Below the pieces are notes generated by a model, which worked only from the letters and a program-made list of their open reading frames with translations, was not told the origin of the DNA and did no database searches. Made by a program: the position numbers and the translations under genes. Source: Rugamonas apoptosis (lineage in GTDB: Bacteria; Pseudomonadota; Gammaproteobacteria; Burkholderiales; Burkholderiaceae_D). From it: DNA of 64,000 nucleotides. Shown here in pieces: positions 16,400-25,314 of the stretch; position 1 is the stretch's first letter, and each line of letters begins with the position of its first letter. The DNA lies in assembly GCF_014042355.1 (NCBI RefSeq), contig NZ_JACEZU010000014.1, positions 1 to 64,000 on the forward strand. The letters are read 5' to 3'.

Positions 16400-17731
16400 A
16401 TGACGCAGCAAACCCCATATCCGCACCACATCGACCTGCAACCGGTGGTCCATGCCGAAGGCGTGGTACGCCTGCCCGGCTCGAAGAGCATTTCCAACCG
16501 CATCCTGTTGCTGGCCGCGCTGGCGCAGGGCGAGACCCGGGTGGTCGACCTGCTGGCCTCGGACGACACGGCCGTGATGCTGGACTCCCTGCACAAGCTG
16601 GGCGTGCAGTGGCGCGAGGAAGCGCAAACGGACGGCCACACGGTGCACATCGTGCCCGGTGCCGCCGGCGCCTTCCCCAATGCCTCGGCCGACCTGTTCA
16701 TGGGTAACGCCGGCACCGCCATCCGTCCGCTGACGGCGGCGCTGGCCGTGATCGGCGGCGACTACACGCTGCACGGCGTGCCGCGCATGCACGAGCGTCC
16801 CATCGGCGACCTGGTGGACGCGCTCAACGCGGCCGGCACCGCCATCACCTGCACCGGCAATCCCGGCTACCCGCCGCTGCATATCGGTCGCGGCAAGATC
16901 CACGCCCAGCGCCTGTCGGTGCGCGGCAACGTGTCGAGCCAGTTCCTGACGGCGCTGCTGATGGTGGCGCCGCTGATGGCGCGCGAACATGCCATTTCCA
17001 TCGACGTGGTGGGTGAGCTGATCTCCAAGCCCTACATCGAAATCACGCTCAACCTGATGCGCCGCTTCGGCGTGACGGTGGAGCAGGATGGCTGGTCCTC
17101 GTTCACCGTGCAGCCGGGCCAGCAGTACCAGAGCCCCGGCACCATACACGTGGAAGGCGACGCCTCGTCGGCATCCTACTTCCTGGCGGCCGGCGCCATC
17201 GCCGGCGGCCCGGTACGGGTCGAGGGCGTGGGCCGCGACAGCATCCAGGGCGACGTGCGCTTCGTGGCCGCGCTGGAGCAGATGGGCGCCACCATCACCA
17301 TGGGCGACAACTGGATCGAAGCGCGTTCGAACGGCGTGCTGAAAGCCATCGACGCCGATTTCAACCACATCCCCGACGCCGCCATGACGATCGCCATCGC
17401 CGCCCTGTACGCGGACGGCACCAGCACGCTGCGCAACATTGCCAGCTGGCGCGTCAAGGAAACCGACCGTATCGCCGCCATGGCGACGGAACTGCGCAAG
17501 GTGGGCGCGCTGGTGGAGGAGGGCGCCGATTACCTGCGCGTGACCCCGCCAGCCGTGATCACCCCGGCCACCATCGACACCTACGACGACCACCGCATGG
17601 CGATGTGCTTCTCGCTGGCGTCGCTGGATGGCGCCGCGCGCAAGGGCAATGCGATGCGCATCAACGACCCCAAGTGCGTGGCCAAGACCTTCCCCGAGTA
17701 TTTCGCCGCCTTCGCCGCGATTGCCCGCTAA
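16400..17731 (+). CDS. aroA: 3-phosphoshikimate 1-carboxyvinyltransferase (EPSP synthase)
   Basis: It transfers the enolpyruvyl group of PEP to shikimate 3-phosphate, step six of the shikimate pathway. The 443-residue protein shows LPGSKSISNRILLLAAL near the N-terminus, the PEP-site loop MGNAGTAIRPLTAAL (class I pattern) and HERPIGDLVDAL, with KETDRIAAMATEL toward the end. DDHRMAMCF carries the catalytic Asp/Glu region. It is coupled to tyrA upstream, and cmk follows after 11 bases. Confidence 0.97.
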   Translation: MTQQTPYPHHIDLQPVVHAEGVVRLPGSKSISNRILLLAALAQGETRVVDLLASDDTAVMLDSLHKLGVQWREEAQTDGHTVHIVPGAAGAFPNASADLFMGNAGTAIRPLTAALAVIGGDYTLHGVPRMHERPIGDLVDALNAAGTAITCTGNPGYPPLHIGRGKIHAQRLSVRGNVSSQFLTALLMVAPLMAREHAISIDVVGELISKPYIEITLNLMRRFGVTVEQDGWSSFTVQPGQQYQSPGTIHVEGDASSASYFLAAGAIAGGPVRVEGVGRDSIQGDVRFVAALEQMGATITMGDNWIEARSNGVLKAIDADFNHIPDAAMTIAIAALYADGTSTLRNIASWRVKETDRIAAMATELRKVGALVEEGADYLRVTPPAVITPATIDTYDDHRMAMCFSLASLDGAARKGNAMRINDPKCVAKTFPEYFAAFAAIAR

Positions 17732-17742
17732 CTCTTTTATCT

Positions 17743-18411
17743 ATGACCACAACCCATATCCCCGTCATCGCCATCGACGGCCCCACCGCATCCGGCAAGG
17801 GTACCGTCGCACACCGCGTAGCTGATAAGCTCGGCTTCCATTACCTCGATTCGGGCGCCCTGTACCGCCTGACGGCGCTGTCGGCCCTGCGCCGCGGCAC
17901 TTCGCTCACGGACGAACACGCGCTGGCCAAGCTGGCCGAGCACATGGCGTGCAGTTTCACGGGCGGCGACATCATCCTGGCCCACGAGAACGTGACGGAC
18001 GCGATCCGCGCCGAGGAAGTGGGCAACACGGCCTCGCGCATCGCCGCCTTGCCGGCCGTGCGCCAGGCCCTGTTCGGCCTGCAACTGGGGTTTCGCAAGA
18101 CGCCGGGCCTGGTGGCCGACGGGCGCGACATGGGCACGGTGATCTTCCCGCACGCCCCGCTCAAGGTGTTTTTGACGGCCAGTGTGGCGGCCCGTGCCGA
18201 GCGCCGATATAAGCAATTGATTGAGAAGGGAATTTCTGCTAATATGGAAGACCTTCTGATGGATTTGCAAGCGCGCGACGACCGGGATACGCACCGGGCC
18301 ATCGCCCCGCTGGTCCCGGCAGAGGGCGCCCATGTGCTCGATACCTCGCAAATGACGGCCGATCAGGCTGTCGAGCAGGTGCTCAAGTGGTATGCGGCGG
18401 AAGTGAAATAA
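17743..18411 (+). CDS. cmk: Cytidylate kinase
   Basis: It phosphorylates CMP and dCMP with ATP. The 222-residue protein starts at ATG 17743; a longer in-frame opening reaches back into aroA but is not used. The P-loop is AIDGPTASGKGTVA. NMP-binding elements are LDSGALYR and ADGRDMGTVIFP, and the lid is RDDRDTHR. It is followed by rpsA, the classic cmk-rpsA order. Confidence 0.96.
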   Translation: MTTTHIPVIAIDGPTASGKGTVAHRVADKLGFHYLDSGALYRLTALSALRRGTSLTDEHALAKLAEHMACSFTGGDIILAHENVTDAIRAEEVGNTASRIAALPAVRQALFGLQLGFRKTPGLVADGRDMGTVIFPHAPLKVFLTASVAARAERRYKQLIEKGISANMEDLLMDLQARDDRDTHRAIAPLVPAEGAHVLDTSQMTADQAVEQVLKWYAAEVK

Positions 18412-18566
18412 AGACAAGTTTTGTTGTAAGGCAGCGTTTGCAGCGTTTGATGCGGCGCTGCTGTTGGTGCTGGAAGCCGGTTTGTGCCGGCCGCCGGCGT
18501 GTCAAAACCTCAACCCAGTTTAAGTCGCATCGTGCGATCTCTGCTGGCTAACCTAGTGTGAACCCT

Positions 18567-20267
18567 ATGTCTACTGCTACCACCGGTATGGAAAGTTTTG
18601 CAGCGCTCTTCGAAGAGTCGTTGTCCCGTCAAGATATGCGCTCCGGCGAAGTGATCTCCGCTGAAGTCGTGCGTCTGGATCACAACTTCGTGATCGTGAA
18701 CGCTGGTCTGAAATCGGAAGCTTTCATCCCTGTTGAAGAATTCAAGAACGACCACGGCGAACTGGAAGTCAAAGTTGGCGACTTCGTTTCCGTGGCTATC
18801 GAATCGCTGGAAAACGGTTTCGGCGATACCATCCTGTCGCGCGACAAGGCCAAGCGCCTGGCATCGTGGCTGGCCCTGGAAAAAGCCATGGAATCGGGCG
18901 AGATCGTCGTCGGTACCGTCAATGGCAAGGTCAAAGGCGGCCTGACCGTGCTGACCAACGGCATCCGTGCCTTCCTGCCGGGTTCGCTGGTCGACACCCG
19001 TCCAGTCAAGGACACCACCCCGTTCGAAGGCAAGACCCTGGAATTCAAGGTCATCAAGCTCGATCGCAAGCGTAACAACGTGGTTCTGTCCCGCCGCGCC
19101 GTCATCGAAGCTTCGATGGGCGAAGAGCGTCAGAAACTGATGGAAACGCTGAAAGAAGGCACGGTTGTGACCGGCGTCGTGAAGAACATCACCGACTACG
19201 GCGCGTTCGTGGACCTGGGTGGCATCGACGGCCTGCTGCACATCACCGACCTGGCATGGCGTCGTGTGCGTCACCCATCGGAAGTGCTGACCGTTGGCCA
19301 AGAGATCACCGCTAAAGTCCTGAAGTACGATCAGGAAAAGAACCGCGTGTCCCTGGGCGTGAAGCAACTGGGCGACGATCCTTGGACCGGTCTGTCCCGT
19401 CGTTACCCACAAGGCACCCGTCTGTTCGGCAAAGTCACCAACCTGACCGACTACGGCGCGTTCGTGGAAGTGGAACAGGGCATCGAAGGTCTGGTGCACG
19501 TGTCCGAAATGGACTGGACCAACAAGAACGTCGCTCCTAACAAAGTTGTCCAACTGGGCGACGAAGTGGAAGTCATGGTTCTGGAAATCGACGAAGAGCG
19601 TCGCCGTATTTCGCTGGGCATGAAACAGTGCAAAGCGAACCCATGGGATGACTTCGGCGTGACCCACAAGAAGGGCGACAAGGTCCGTGGCGCCATCAAG
19701 TCGATCACCGACTTCGGCGTGTTCATCGGCCTGGCTGGCAACATCGACGGCCTGGTGCACCTGTCCGACCTGTCGTGGACCGAGTCCGGCGAAGAAGCCG
19801 TGCGCAAGTTCAAGAAGGGCGACGAGCTGGAAGCCATCGTGCTGGCCATCGACGTCGAGCGCGAGCGCGTGTCCCTGGGCGTGAAGCAGCTGGAAGGCGA
19901 CCCGTTCAACAACTTCGCCGCCATGAACGACAAAGGTTCGCTGGTGACCGGTACTGTGAAATCGGTTGAGCCTAAGGGCGCCGTGATCCAGCTGTCGGAA
20001 GAAGTCGAAGGCTACCTGCGCGCATCCGAAATCTCCCGCGATCGCGTGGAAGATGCCGGTACGCACCTGAAAGTCGGCGATTCCGTCGAAGCCCTGGTGA
20101 TCAACATCGACCGCAAGGCCCGCAGCATCCAACTGTCGATCAAAGCGAAAGACAGCGCGGAAACCGCGGAAGCCATGCAGAAGATGGCCGCTACCGACAA
20201 CAACGCAGCTTCGGGCACCACCAGCCTGGGCGCGCTGCTGAAGGCCAAGTTCGACAACAAGAACTAA
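18567..20267 (+). CDS. rpsA: 30S ribosomal protein S1
   Basis: The 566-residue S1 protein helps the 30S subunit capture structured mRNA. Six OB-fold S1 repeats are visible. The first two are ribosome-binding (MESFAALFEESL; VGTVNGKVKGGLTV). Four RNA-binding repeats follow, with the recurring VKNITDYGAFVDLGGIDGLLH pattern and SLG(V/M)KQ ends. ATG 18567 is chosen; GTG 18558 is an in-frame alternative. The codons are those of a highly expressed gene, with markedly fewer rare codons than in neighbours. It follows cmk after 155 bases, where its own promoter probably lies, and is 11 bases upstream of ihfB. Confidence 0.98.
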   Translation: MSTATTGMESFAALFEESLSRQDMRSGEVISAEVVRLDHNFVIVNAGLKSEAFIPVEEFKNDHGELEVKVGDFVSVAIESLENGFGDTILSRDKAKRLASWLALEKAMESGEIVVGTVNGKVKGGLTVLTNGIRAFLPGSLVDTRPVKDTTPFEGKTLEFKVIKLDRKRNNVVLSRRAVIEASMGEERQKLMETLKEGTVVTGVVKNITDYGAFVDLGGIDGLLHITDLAWRRVRHPSEVLTVGQEITAKVLKYDQEKNRVSLGVKQLGDDPWTGLSRRYPQGTRLFGKVTNLTDYGAFVEVEQGIEGLVHVSEMDWTNKNVAPNKVVQLGDEVEVMVLEIDEERRRISLGMKQCKANPWDDFGVTHKKGDKVRGAIKSITDFGVFIGLAGNIDGLVHLSDLSWTESGEEAVRKFKKGDELEAIVLAIDVERERVSLGVKQLEGDPFNNFAAMNDKGSLVTGTVKSVEPKGAVIQLSEEVEGYLRASEISRDRVEDAGTHLKVGDSVEALVINIDRKARSIQLSIKAKDSAETAEAMQKMAATDNNAASGTTSLGALLKAKFDNKN

Positions 20268-20278
20268 GACTTCTGTAG

Positions 20279-20584
20279 ATGACCAAGTCCGAGTTGATCA
20301 ACCGCCTGGCTGAGCGCTATTCTCAGCTGGTGGCCAAAGATGCGGAATACGCCGTCAAAACCATTCTTGATGCGATGACCACCGCCCTGGCGAGTGGCCA
20401 ACGCATCGAGATCCGCGGTTTTGGCAGCTTTGCCCTCAACAGCCGGCCACCACGCATAGGACGCAATCCCAAGTCCGGCGACAAGGTGATGGTGCCTGAA
20501 AAACGGGTGCCCCACTTCAAGCCGGGCAAGCAGTTGCGCGAGCGGGTCGACGCGATGGTCGGGCAACCGATCATCGAGGACTGA
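20279..20584 (+). CDS. ihfB: Integration host factor subunit beta
   Basis: A 101-residue HU/IHF-fold DNA-bending protein that acts as a heterodimer with IHF alpha. It begins MTKSELINRLAERYSQL. The DNA-intercalating arm contains the Pro in SRPPRIGRNPKSGDKV. The signature GFGSFALNSRPPRIGRNP is intact. It lies directly downstream of rpsA, as in most proteobacteria, and ends at a strong terminator. Confidence 0.97.
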   Translation: MTKSELINRLAERYSQLVAKDAEYAVKTILDAMTTALASGQRIEIRGFGSFALNSRPPRIGRNPKSGDKVMVPEKRVPHFKPGKQLRERVDAMVGQPIIED

Positions 20585-20604
20585 AGCGTCTGAAGGATTC
20601 GATG

Positions 20605-20638
20605 TAAAAAAGCGGCGTCCCTGGATGCCGCTTTTTTT
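20605..20638 (+). terminator. Rho-independent terminator after ihfB
   Basis: AAAAAAGCGGC / GCCGCTTTTTTT is a strong stem with a long T-run, 20 bases after the ihfB stop. The A-run on the 5' side makes it bidirectional in form. Confidence 0.85.
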
Positions 20639-20708
20639 ATCCACTTTGTCGTAATCGGTTTCTGGTGCCATACTGGCGCTCTTGGAAATTCAGAACTGGA
20701 ACTGGCTA

Positions 20709-21014
20709 ATGAAATTCATATCCACGATCATTGGATTCGTTCTTTTCGTCTTGTTTTTTGGTTTTGCCCTGAAAAATACCCAGGAAGTGGATCTGCACTT
20801 CTTCCTCAATTATGAGTTGCGCGGCCCCCTGGTGCTGATGCTGCTCGGCTTCTTCGTGGCCGGCGCCGTCCTTGGCGTGCTGGCGCTCACCCCCACCGTG
20901 TTCCGCCACCGGCGCGAAACGAACAAACACAAAACCACCATCGCGACGCTGCAAACGACGGTACAGCAGGCCACCACCCAGCCGCAGCCCGACAGCGTCA
21001 ACACCCAGCAGTGA
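20709..21014 (+). CDS. lapA: LapA-type inner-membrane protein (DUF1049)
   Basis: A 101-residue protein with two membrane helices: residues 2-19 (FISTIIGFVLFVLFFGFAL) and about 41-60 (LVLMLLGFFVAGAVLGVLA). They are linked by NTQEVDLHFFLNYELRG, the DUF1049 pattern. A polar cytoplasmic tail ends in a Gln/Thr-rich stretch. LapA works with LapB in controlling LpxC turnover and LPS assembly in E. coli. The ATG at 20709 is preferred. LapB follows 45 bases on. Confidence 0.88.
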   Translation: MKFISTIIGFVLFVLFFGFALKNTQEVDLHFFLNYELRGPLVLMLLGFFVAGAVLGVLALTPTVFRHRRETNKHKTTIATLQTTVQQATTQPQPDSVNTQQ

Positions 21015-21059
21015 TGCCCATGGCATCGCGCACCGACCAACGATCACACAACAACACGC

Positions 21060-22235
21060 ATGGAATTTGAACTCTGGTGGTTACTGGGCATTCCCGTCTT
21101 CTTCGGACTGGGCTGGATCGCCGCGCGGGTCGACATCCGCCAACTGGTGTCCGAGTCGCGCAGCCTGCCGCGCGGCTATTTCAAGGGCTTGAACTTCCTG
21201 CTCAACGAGCAGCCCGACAAGGCCATCGACGCCTTCATCGAGATCGTCAAGCTGGACCCGGAAACGGCCGACATGCACTTCGCGCTCGGCAACCTGTTCC
21301 GCCGCCGCGGCGAGACGGAGCGCGCCATCCGCGTGCACCAGAACCTGCTGTCGCGGCCCGACCTGCCGCAGGAGCAGCAGGTGCATGCCAAGTACGAACT
21401 GGGCATGGATTACCTGAAGGCCGGCCTGCTGGACCGCGCCGAGGAAACCTTCAACCAGCTGTTGGACTCGCAGTACGCGGTGCAGGCGCGGCGCGCGCTG
21501 CTGGAGATCTTCCAGCGCGAGAAGGAATGGCCACGCGCCATCGAAGCGGCGCTGGGCCTGCAGGAAGCGGGCGCCGGTTCGCGCCAGAAGGAAATCGCCC
21601 AGTTCTATTGCGAACTGGCGCAGGACGCGCTGGTGCACATGCACCCCGAAGACGCGCTGCCGCTGCTGGAACAATCGCTGCAGGCCGACCGCACCAACGT
21701 GCGCGCCACGCTGCTGATCGGCGATGCGCAACTGGCCCAGGGCGACGTGGAAGGCGCGCTGTTGACGTGGCGCCGCGTGGAGCAGCAAAGCGTGCCGCAC
21801 GTGGCGCTGGTGGCGCAACGCCTGATGGATGGCTACACCAAGGTGGGCCGGCCGCAGGAAGGCGTCAACCTGCTCAAGTCCTATCTGGAACAGGCTTCCT
21901 CGATCGACCTGATCGAAGTGGTGTTCAAGGCCGTGATCGAACTCGATGGCGTGGACGCGGCCAAGCAATTGGTGAGCGCGGAACTGCGCCGTACGCCGAC
22001 CCTGCTGGGGCTGGACAAGCTGCTCGAGGCGCGCCTGATGGATGCGCCGGCCGCGCTGTGGTCGGAACTGTCGATGGTGAAGAACCTGGTGCACGGTTAC
22101 ACGCAGAAGCTGGCGCGCTACCAGTGCAGCCATTGCGGCTTCAAGGCGCGCCAGTTCTATTGGCAATGCCCTGGTTGCAGCCGGTGGGAGACTTACCCGC
22201 CGCGCCGCACCGAAGAATTGAATGTGATGAATTAA
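21060..22235 (+). CDS. lapB: Lipopolysaccharide assembly protein B
   Basis: The 391-residue LapB (YciM) is an inner-membrane-anchored TPR protein that regulates FtsH-mediated LpxC proteolysis and couples LPS synthesis to export. The N-terminal anchor is WWLLGIPVFFGLGWIAARVD. Multiple TPR repeats run from about residue 40 to 330 (PDKAIDAFIEIVKLDPETADMHFALG). A C-terminal rubredoxin-like metal site has two CxxC pairs (CSHCG and CPGC). It follows lapA and precedes ugd and rfaE1, forming an LPS-themed stretch. Confidence 0.96.
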   Translation: MEFELWWLLGIPVFFGLGWIAARVDIRQLVSESRSLPRGYFKGLNFLLNEQPDKAIDAFIEIVKLDPETADMHFALGNLFRRRGETERAIRVHQNLLSRPDLPQEQQVHAKYELGMDYLKAGLLDRAEETFNQLLDSQYAVQARRALLEIFQREKEWPRAIEAALGLQEAGAGSRQKEIAQFYCELAQDALVHMHPEDALPLLEQSLQADRTNVRATLLIGDAQLAQGDVEGALLTWRRVEQQSVPHVALVAQRLMDGYTKVGRPQEGVNLLKSYLEQASSIDLIEVVFKAVIELDGVDAAKQLVSAELRRTPTLLGLDKLLEARLMDAPAALWSELSMVKNLVHGYTQKLARYQCSHCGFKARQFYWQCPGCSRWETYPPRRTEELNVMN

Positions 22236-22304
22236 CGGGATCGTCGCTGGTCATCGCCGCAATGGTGGCGGGGCCGGATCCCATTTTTAGTAGGCGGAAC
22301 ACAT

Positions 22305-23672
22305 ATGAAAATCACCATTATCGGCACCGGCTACGTCGGCCTGGTCACGGGCGCCTGCCTGGCGGAGCTGGGCAACGACGTCTTCTGCCTCGACGTCGAC
22401 AACCGCAAGATCGACATGCTCAACAACGGCGGCATCCCGATCCACGAACCGGGCCTGGAAGAAGTGGTGGCGCGCAACCGCGCCGCCGGCCGCCTGCAAT
22501 TCTCGACCGACGTGGAAGCGGCCGTGGCCCACGGCACGCTGCAATTCATCGCCGTCGGCACCCCGCCCGACGAAGACGGTTCGGCCGACCTGCAATACGT
22601 GCTGGCCGCGGCCCGCAACATCGGCAAGTACATGACCGACTACAAGGTCGTGATCGACAAGTCCACCGTGCCGGTTGGCACGGCCGACCGCGTCAAGGCC
22701 GCCGTGCAGGCGGAACTGGACGCGCGCGGCGCCGGCGCGACCTTCTCCGTCGTCTCCAACCCCGAGTTCCTGAAAGAGGGCGCGGCGGTGGAAGACTTCA
22801 TGCGTCCGGACCGCATCGTGATCGGCTGCGACGACACGCCCGAAGGCGAGCGCGCCCACGGCCTGATGAAAAAGCTCTACACCCCGTTCAACCGCAACCA
22901 CGAGCGCACTTTCTGGATGGACGTGCGTTCGGCCGAATTCACCAAGTACGCCGCCAACGCCATGCTGGCCACCCGCATCTCGTTCATGAACGAACTGGCC
23001 AACCTGGCCGATGAAGTGGGCGCCGACATCGAGGCCGTGCGCCACGGTATCGGCTCCGACCCCCGCATCGGCCACAGCTTCCTGTACGCCGGCGCCGGCT
23101 ACGGCGGTTCCTGCTTCCCGAAAGACGTGCAGGCCCTGGAGCGCACGGCGCGCCAGTACGACCAGGACCTGCTGATCCTGCGCGCGGTGGAGGCGGTCAA
23201 CGACAAGCAGAAGCTGGTGCTGGGCAAAAAGGTCAACACCCGTTTCGGCGACGACTTGAGCGGCAAGCACTTCGCCGTCTGGGGCCTGGCGTTCAAGCCC
23301 AACACGGACGACATGCGTGAAGCGCCGGCCCGCGTGCTGCTGCGCCAATTGCTCGACAGCGGCGCCACCGTGGCCGTCTACGACCCGGTGGCGATGGACG
23401 AAGCGCGCCGCGTGCTGGCACTGGATTTCAATGCGGCCGAACTGGCCCGCATCCGTTTCGCCACCAGCCCGATGGATACGCTGACGGACGCCGATGCGCT
23501 GGTCATCGTCACCGAATGGAAGGCGTTCCGCAGCCCTGACTTCGACCGCATCAAGGCCAGCCTGAAGAATGCCGTTATCTTCGACGGCCGCAACCTGTTC
23601 GAGCCGGAAGTGATGGCCGAAGCGGGCTTCGAGTACCACGGCATCGGCCGTTCCATCCACACCCGCGTGTAA
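22305..23672 (+). CDS. ugd: UDP-glucose 6-dehydrogenase
   Basis: It oxidises UDP-glucose to UDP-glucuronate with two NAD+, supplying exopolysaccharide or LPS precursors. The 455-residue protein has the NAD fold ITIIGTGYVGLVTGACLAELG at the N-terminus, STVPVGT, the central AEFTKYAANAMLA, and catalytic Cys in YGGSCFPKD. The C-terminal UDP-binding domain contains WGLAFKPNTDDMREAPA. The length is normal for the bacterial family. It lies 10 bases upstream of rfaE1. Confidence 0.97.
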   Translation: MKITIIGTGYVGLVTGACLAELGNDVFCLDVDNRKIDMLNNGGIPIHEPGLEEVVARNRAAGRLQFSTDVEAAVAHGTLQFIAVGTPPDEDGSADLQYVLAAARNIGKYMTDYKVVIDKSTVPVGTADRVKAAVQAELDARGAGATFSVVSNPEFLKEGAAVEDFMRPDRIVIGCDDTPEGERAHGLMKKLYTPFNRNHERTFWMDVRSAEFTKYAANAMLATRISFMNELANLADEVGADIEAVRHGIGSDPRIGHSFLYAGAGYGGSCFPKDVQALERTARQYDQDLLILRAVEAVNDKQKLVLGKKVNTRFGDDLSGKHFAVWGLAFKPNTDDMREAPARVLLRQLLDSGATVAVYDPVAMDEARRVLALDFNAAELARIRFATSPMDTLTDADALVIVTEWKAFRSPDFDRIKASLKNAVIFDGRNLFEPEVMAEAGFEYHGIGRSIHTRV

Positions 23673-23681
23673 GAGGCCGCA

Positions 23682-24626
23682 GTGAGTACCAATGTAGCGA
23701 CCTACAAGGCACCGGCGCTGGACCAGGTGCGTATCCTGGTGGTGGGCGACGTGATGCTGGACCGTTACTGGTTCGGCGACGTCAGCCGCATCTCGCCGGA
23801 AGCGCCGGTGCCCATCGTGCGCATCGAAAAACGCGAAGCGCGCCTGGGCGGTGCCGCCAACGTGGCGCGCAACGCCGCCGCGCTGGGCGCCCATGCCGGC
23901 CTGCTGGGCGTGGTGGGCGCCGACGAGGCGGGCGCGGAAGTGGAGCAGATGCTGCAGGATGGCGGCATCCGCAGCTACTTGAAGCGCGACGAAGCCATTT
24001 CCACCATCATCAAGCTGCGCGTGATCGGGCGCCAGCAGCAGATGGTGCGCATCGACTTCGAGGAACCGCCGACCGACGCCGTGCTGCGCGACAAGCTGGT
24101 GCAGTTCCAGACCCTGCTGCCCGATTACGACGTGATCGTGCTGTCGGACTACGCCAAGGGCAGCCTGGTCAACGTGGCCGACATGATCGCCGCCGCGCGC
24201 GCCGCCGGCAAGGTGGTGATGGTCGATCCCAAGGGCGACGACTTCACGCGCTACGCGGGCGCCACCGTGCTCACCCCGAACAAGTCGGAGTTGCGCCGCA
24301 TCGTCGGCACCTGGAACAGCGAAGAACAGCTGACGGCCAAGGCGCAGCAGATGCGCAGCGAACTGAAACTGGATGCGCTGCTGTTGACCCGCTCGGAAGA
24401 GGGCATGACGCTGTACACGGAACATGAACGCTTCCACATGCCGGCCGCCGCGCGCGAAGTGTATGACGTCTCCGGCGCCGGCGACACGGTGATCGCCACC
24501 ATGGCTGCCATGCTGGGCGCCGGTGAAGGCTGGCAGAAAGCGGTGGAGACGGCCAACCGGGCCGGCGGCATCGTCGTGGGCAAGCTGGGCACGGCCACCG
24601 TCACGCGCGAAGAGCTGTTCGGCTGA
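23682..24626 (+). CDS. rfaE1: D-glycero-beta-D-manno-heptose-7-phosphate kinase
   Basis: A 314-residue PfkB-family kinase that makes heptose 1,7-bisphosphate for LPS inner core. GTG start. N-terminal LVVGDVMLDRYWFGDVSRISPEAPVP and the GGAANVARN substrate site are typical of RfaE domain I. The C-terminal PfkB signature is DVSGAGDTVIATMAA. There is no fused adenylyltransferase domain, so RfaE2 must be encoded elsewhere. A terminator hairpin follows. The epimerase gene rfaD/hldD, often the next gene in related genomes, is not here. Confidence 0.95.
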   Translation: MSTNVATYKAPALDQVRILVVGDVMLDRYWFGDVSRISPEAPVPIVRIEKREARLGGAANVARNAAALGAHAGLLGVVGADEAGAEVEQMLQDGGIRSYLKRDEAISTIIKLRVIGRQQQMVRIDFEEPPTDAVLRDKLVQFQTLLPDYDVIVLSDYAKGSLVNVADMIAAARAAGKVVMVDPKGDDFTRYAGATVLTPNKSELRRIVGTWNSEEQLTAKAQQMRSELKLDALLLTRSEEGMTLYTEHERFHMPAAAREVYDVSGAGDTVIATMAAMLGAGEGWQKAVETANRAGGIVVGKLGTATVTREELFG

Positions 24627-24684
24627 CGCCATCCGCAGCAAGCTATACGGCAGCACAAACAATTCAGGCAATTCCGGGCTGGGC

Positions 24685-24731
24685 AAATCGGGACATGGCA
24701 CACTTTCATTGTGTTACGTCCCGATTTTTTT
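24685..24731 (+). terminator. Long-stem hairpin with T-run after rfaE1
   Basis: AAATCGGGAC pairs with GTCCCGATTT, and an inner CACA/TGTG stem extends it. TTTTTTT follows. The 3' arm GTGTTACGTCCCGATTT (24711-24727) is repeated exactly in another hairpin at 57503-57519, so this may be a dispersed element serving as terminator. Confidence 0.75.
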
Positions 24732-24862
24732 GTGTTTTCAGGGTTTGCGCCGGCTCAAACCTGGCGTGTCGTTTCACTGTCAACCGGCGCCATGCCGGGC
24801 CGTTATAGGGGCTCAGGACGCGTAGGCGGCCCTGCTTCCTTACTCACTTTGGAGATGACGCC

Positions 24863-25270
24863 ATGTTCAAGAAACTACTGCTGGCAGTTGCTACCCTGAT
24901 CGCGACGATGAGCTTTGCGTTTGCACAGGTCGATGTCAACAAGGCCGATGCGGCCGCGCTCGATTCCGTCCGGGGCATCGGCCCGGCCAAGTCGAAAGCG
25001 ATCCTTGAGGAGCGCGCCAAGGGCGGCGACTACAAGGATTGGGCCGACCTGGAAAAGCGCGTCAAGGGCATCGGCGAAAAGAATTCCATCAAGCTGTCCG
25101 AAGCGGGCCTGCAGGTGAACGGCAAGTCCAAGGACGGCGCGCCGGCCAAGGCGATGGCCACCAGCGCCAAGCAGGCCCCGGCATCCAAGGCCAGCGCCAA
25201 GGCCATGCCAGCTTCCGGTTCCGCGATGGTATCCGGCTCCGCAGCGGCCGACACCAAGGCCAAGAAGTAA
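24863..25270 (+). CDS. ComEA-like helix-hairpin-helix protein, secreted
   Basis: A 135-residue protein with a signal peptide (residues 1-21, ending SFAFAQ). One ComEA-type (HhH)2 domain follows: VDVNKADAAALDSVRGIGPAKSKAILEER and LEKRVKGIGEKNSIKLSEAG. Such proteins bind DNA in the periplasm and can act in transformation uptake, but stand-alone small ComEA homologs have varied roles. The C-terminal 45 residues are a low-complexity Ala/Lys/Ser/Met tail, probably disordered. GGAGATG lies upstream of the ATG. It is flanked by the rfaE1 terminator and a convergent flavoprotein gene. Confidence 0.9.
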   Translation: MFKKLLLAVATLIATMSFAFAQVDVNKADAAALDSVRGIGPAKSKAILEERAKGGDYKDWADLEKRVKGIGEKNSIKLSEAGLQVNGKSKDGAPAKAMATSAKQAPASKASAKAMPASGSAMVSGSAAADTKAKK

Positions 25271-25314
25271 GCCGCGCCCACTGCGGCGCTGATGGCGCCG
25301 CAGATGGCTAACAG

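Noticed and set aside
21077..23014. A 645-codon plus-strand frame overlapping lapB and ugd
   Set aside because: Arg/Gly-rich, in a different frame from two clear genes, and no start signal.
22287..24701. An 804-codon minus-strand frame across ugd and rfaE1
   Set aside because: Antisense to two well-supported genes, with Gly/His/Val-rich low-complexity product.
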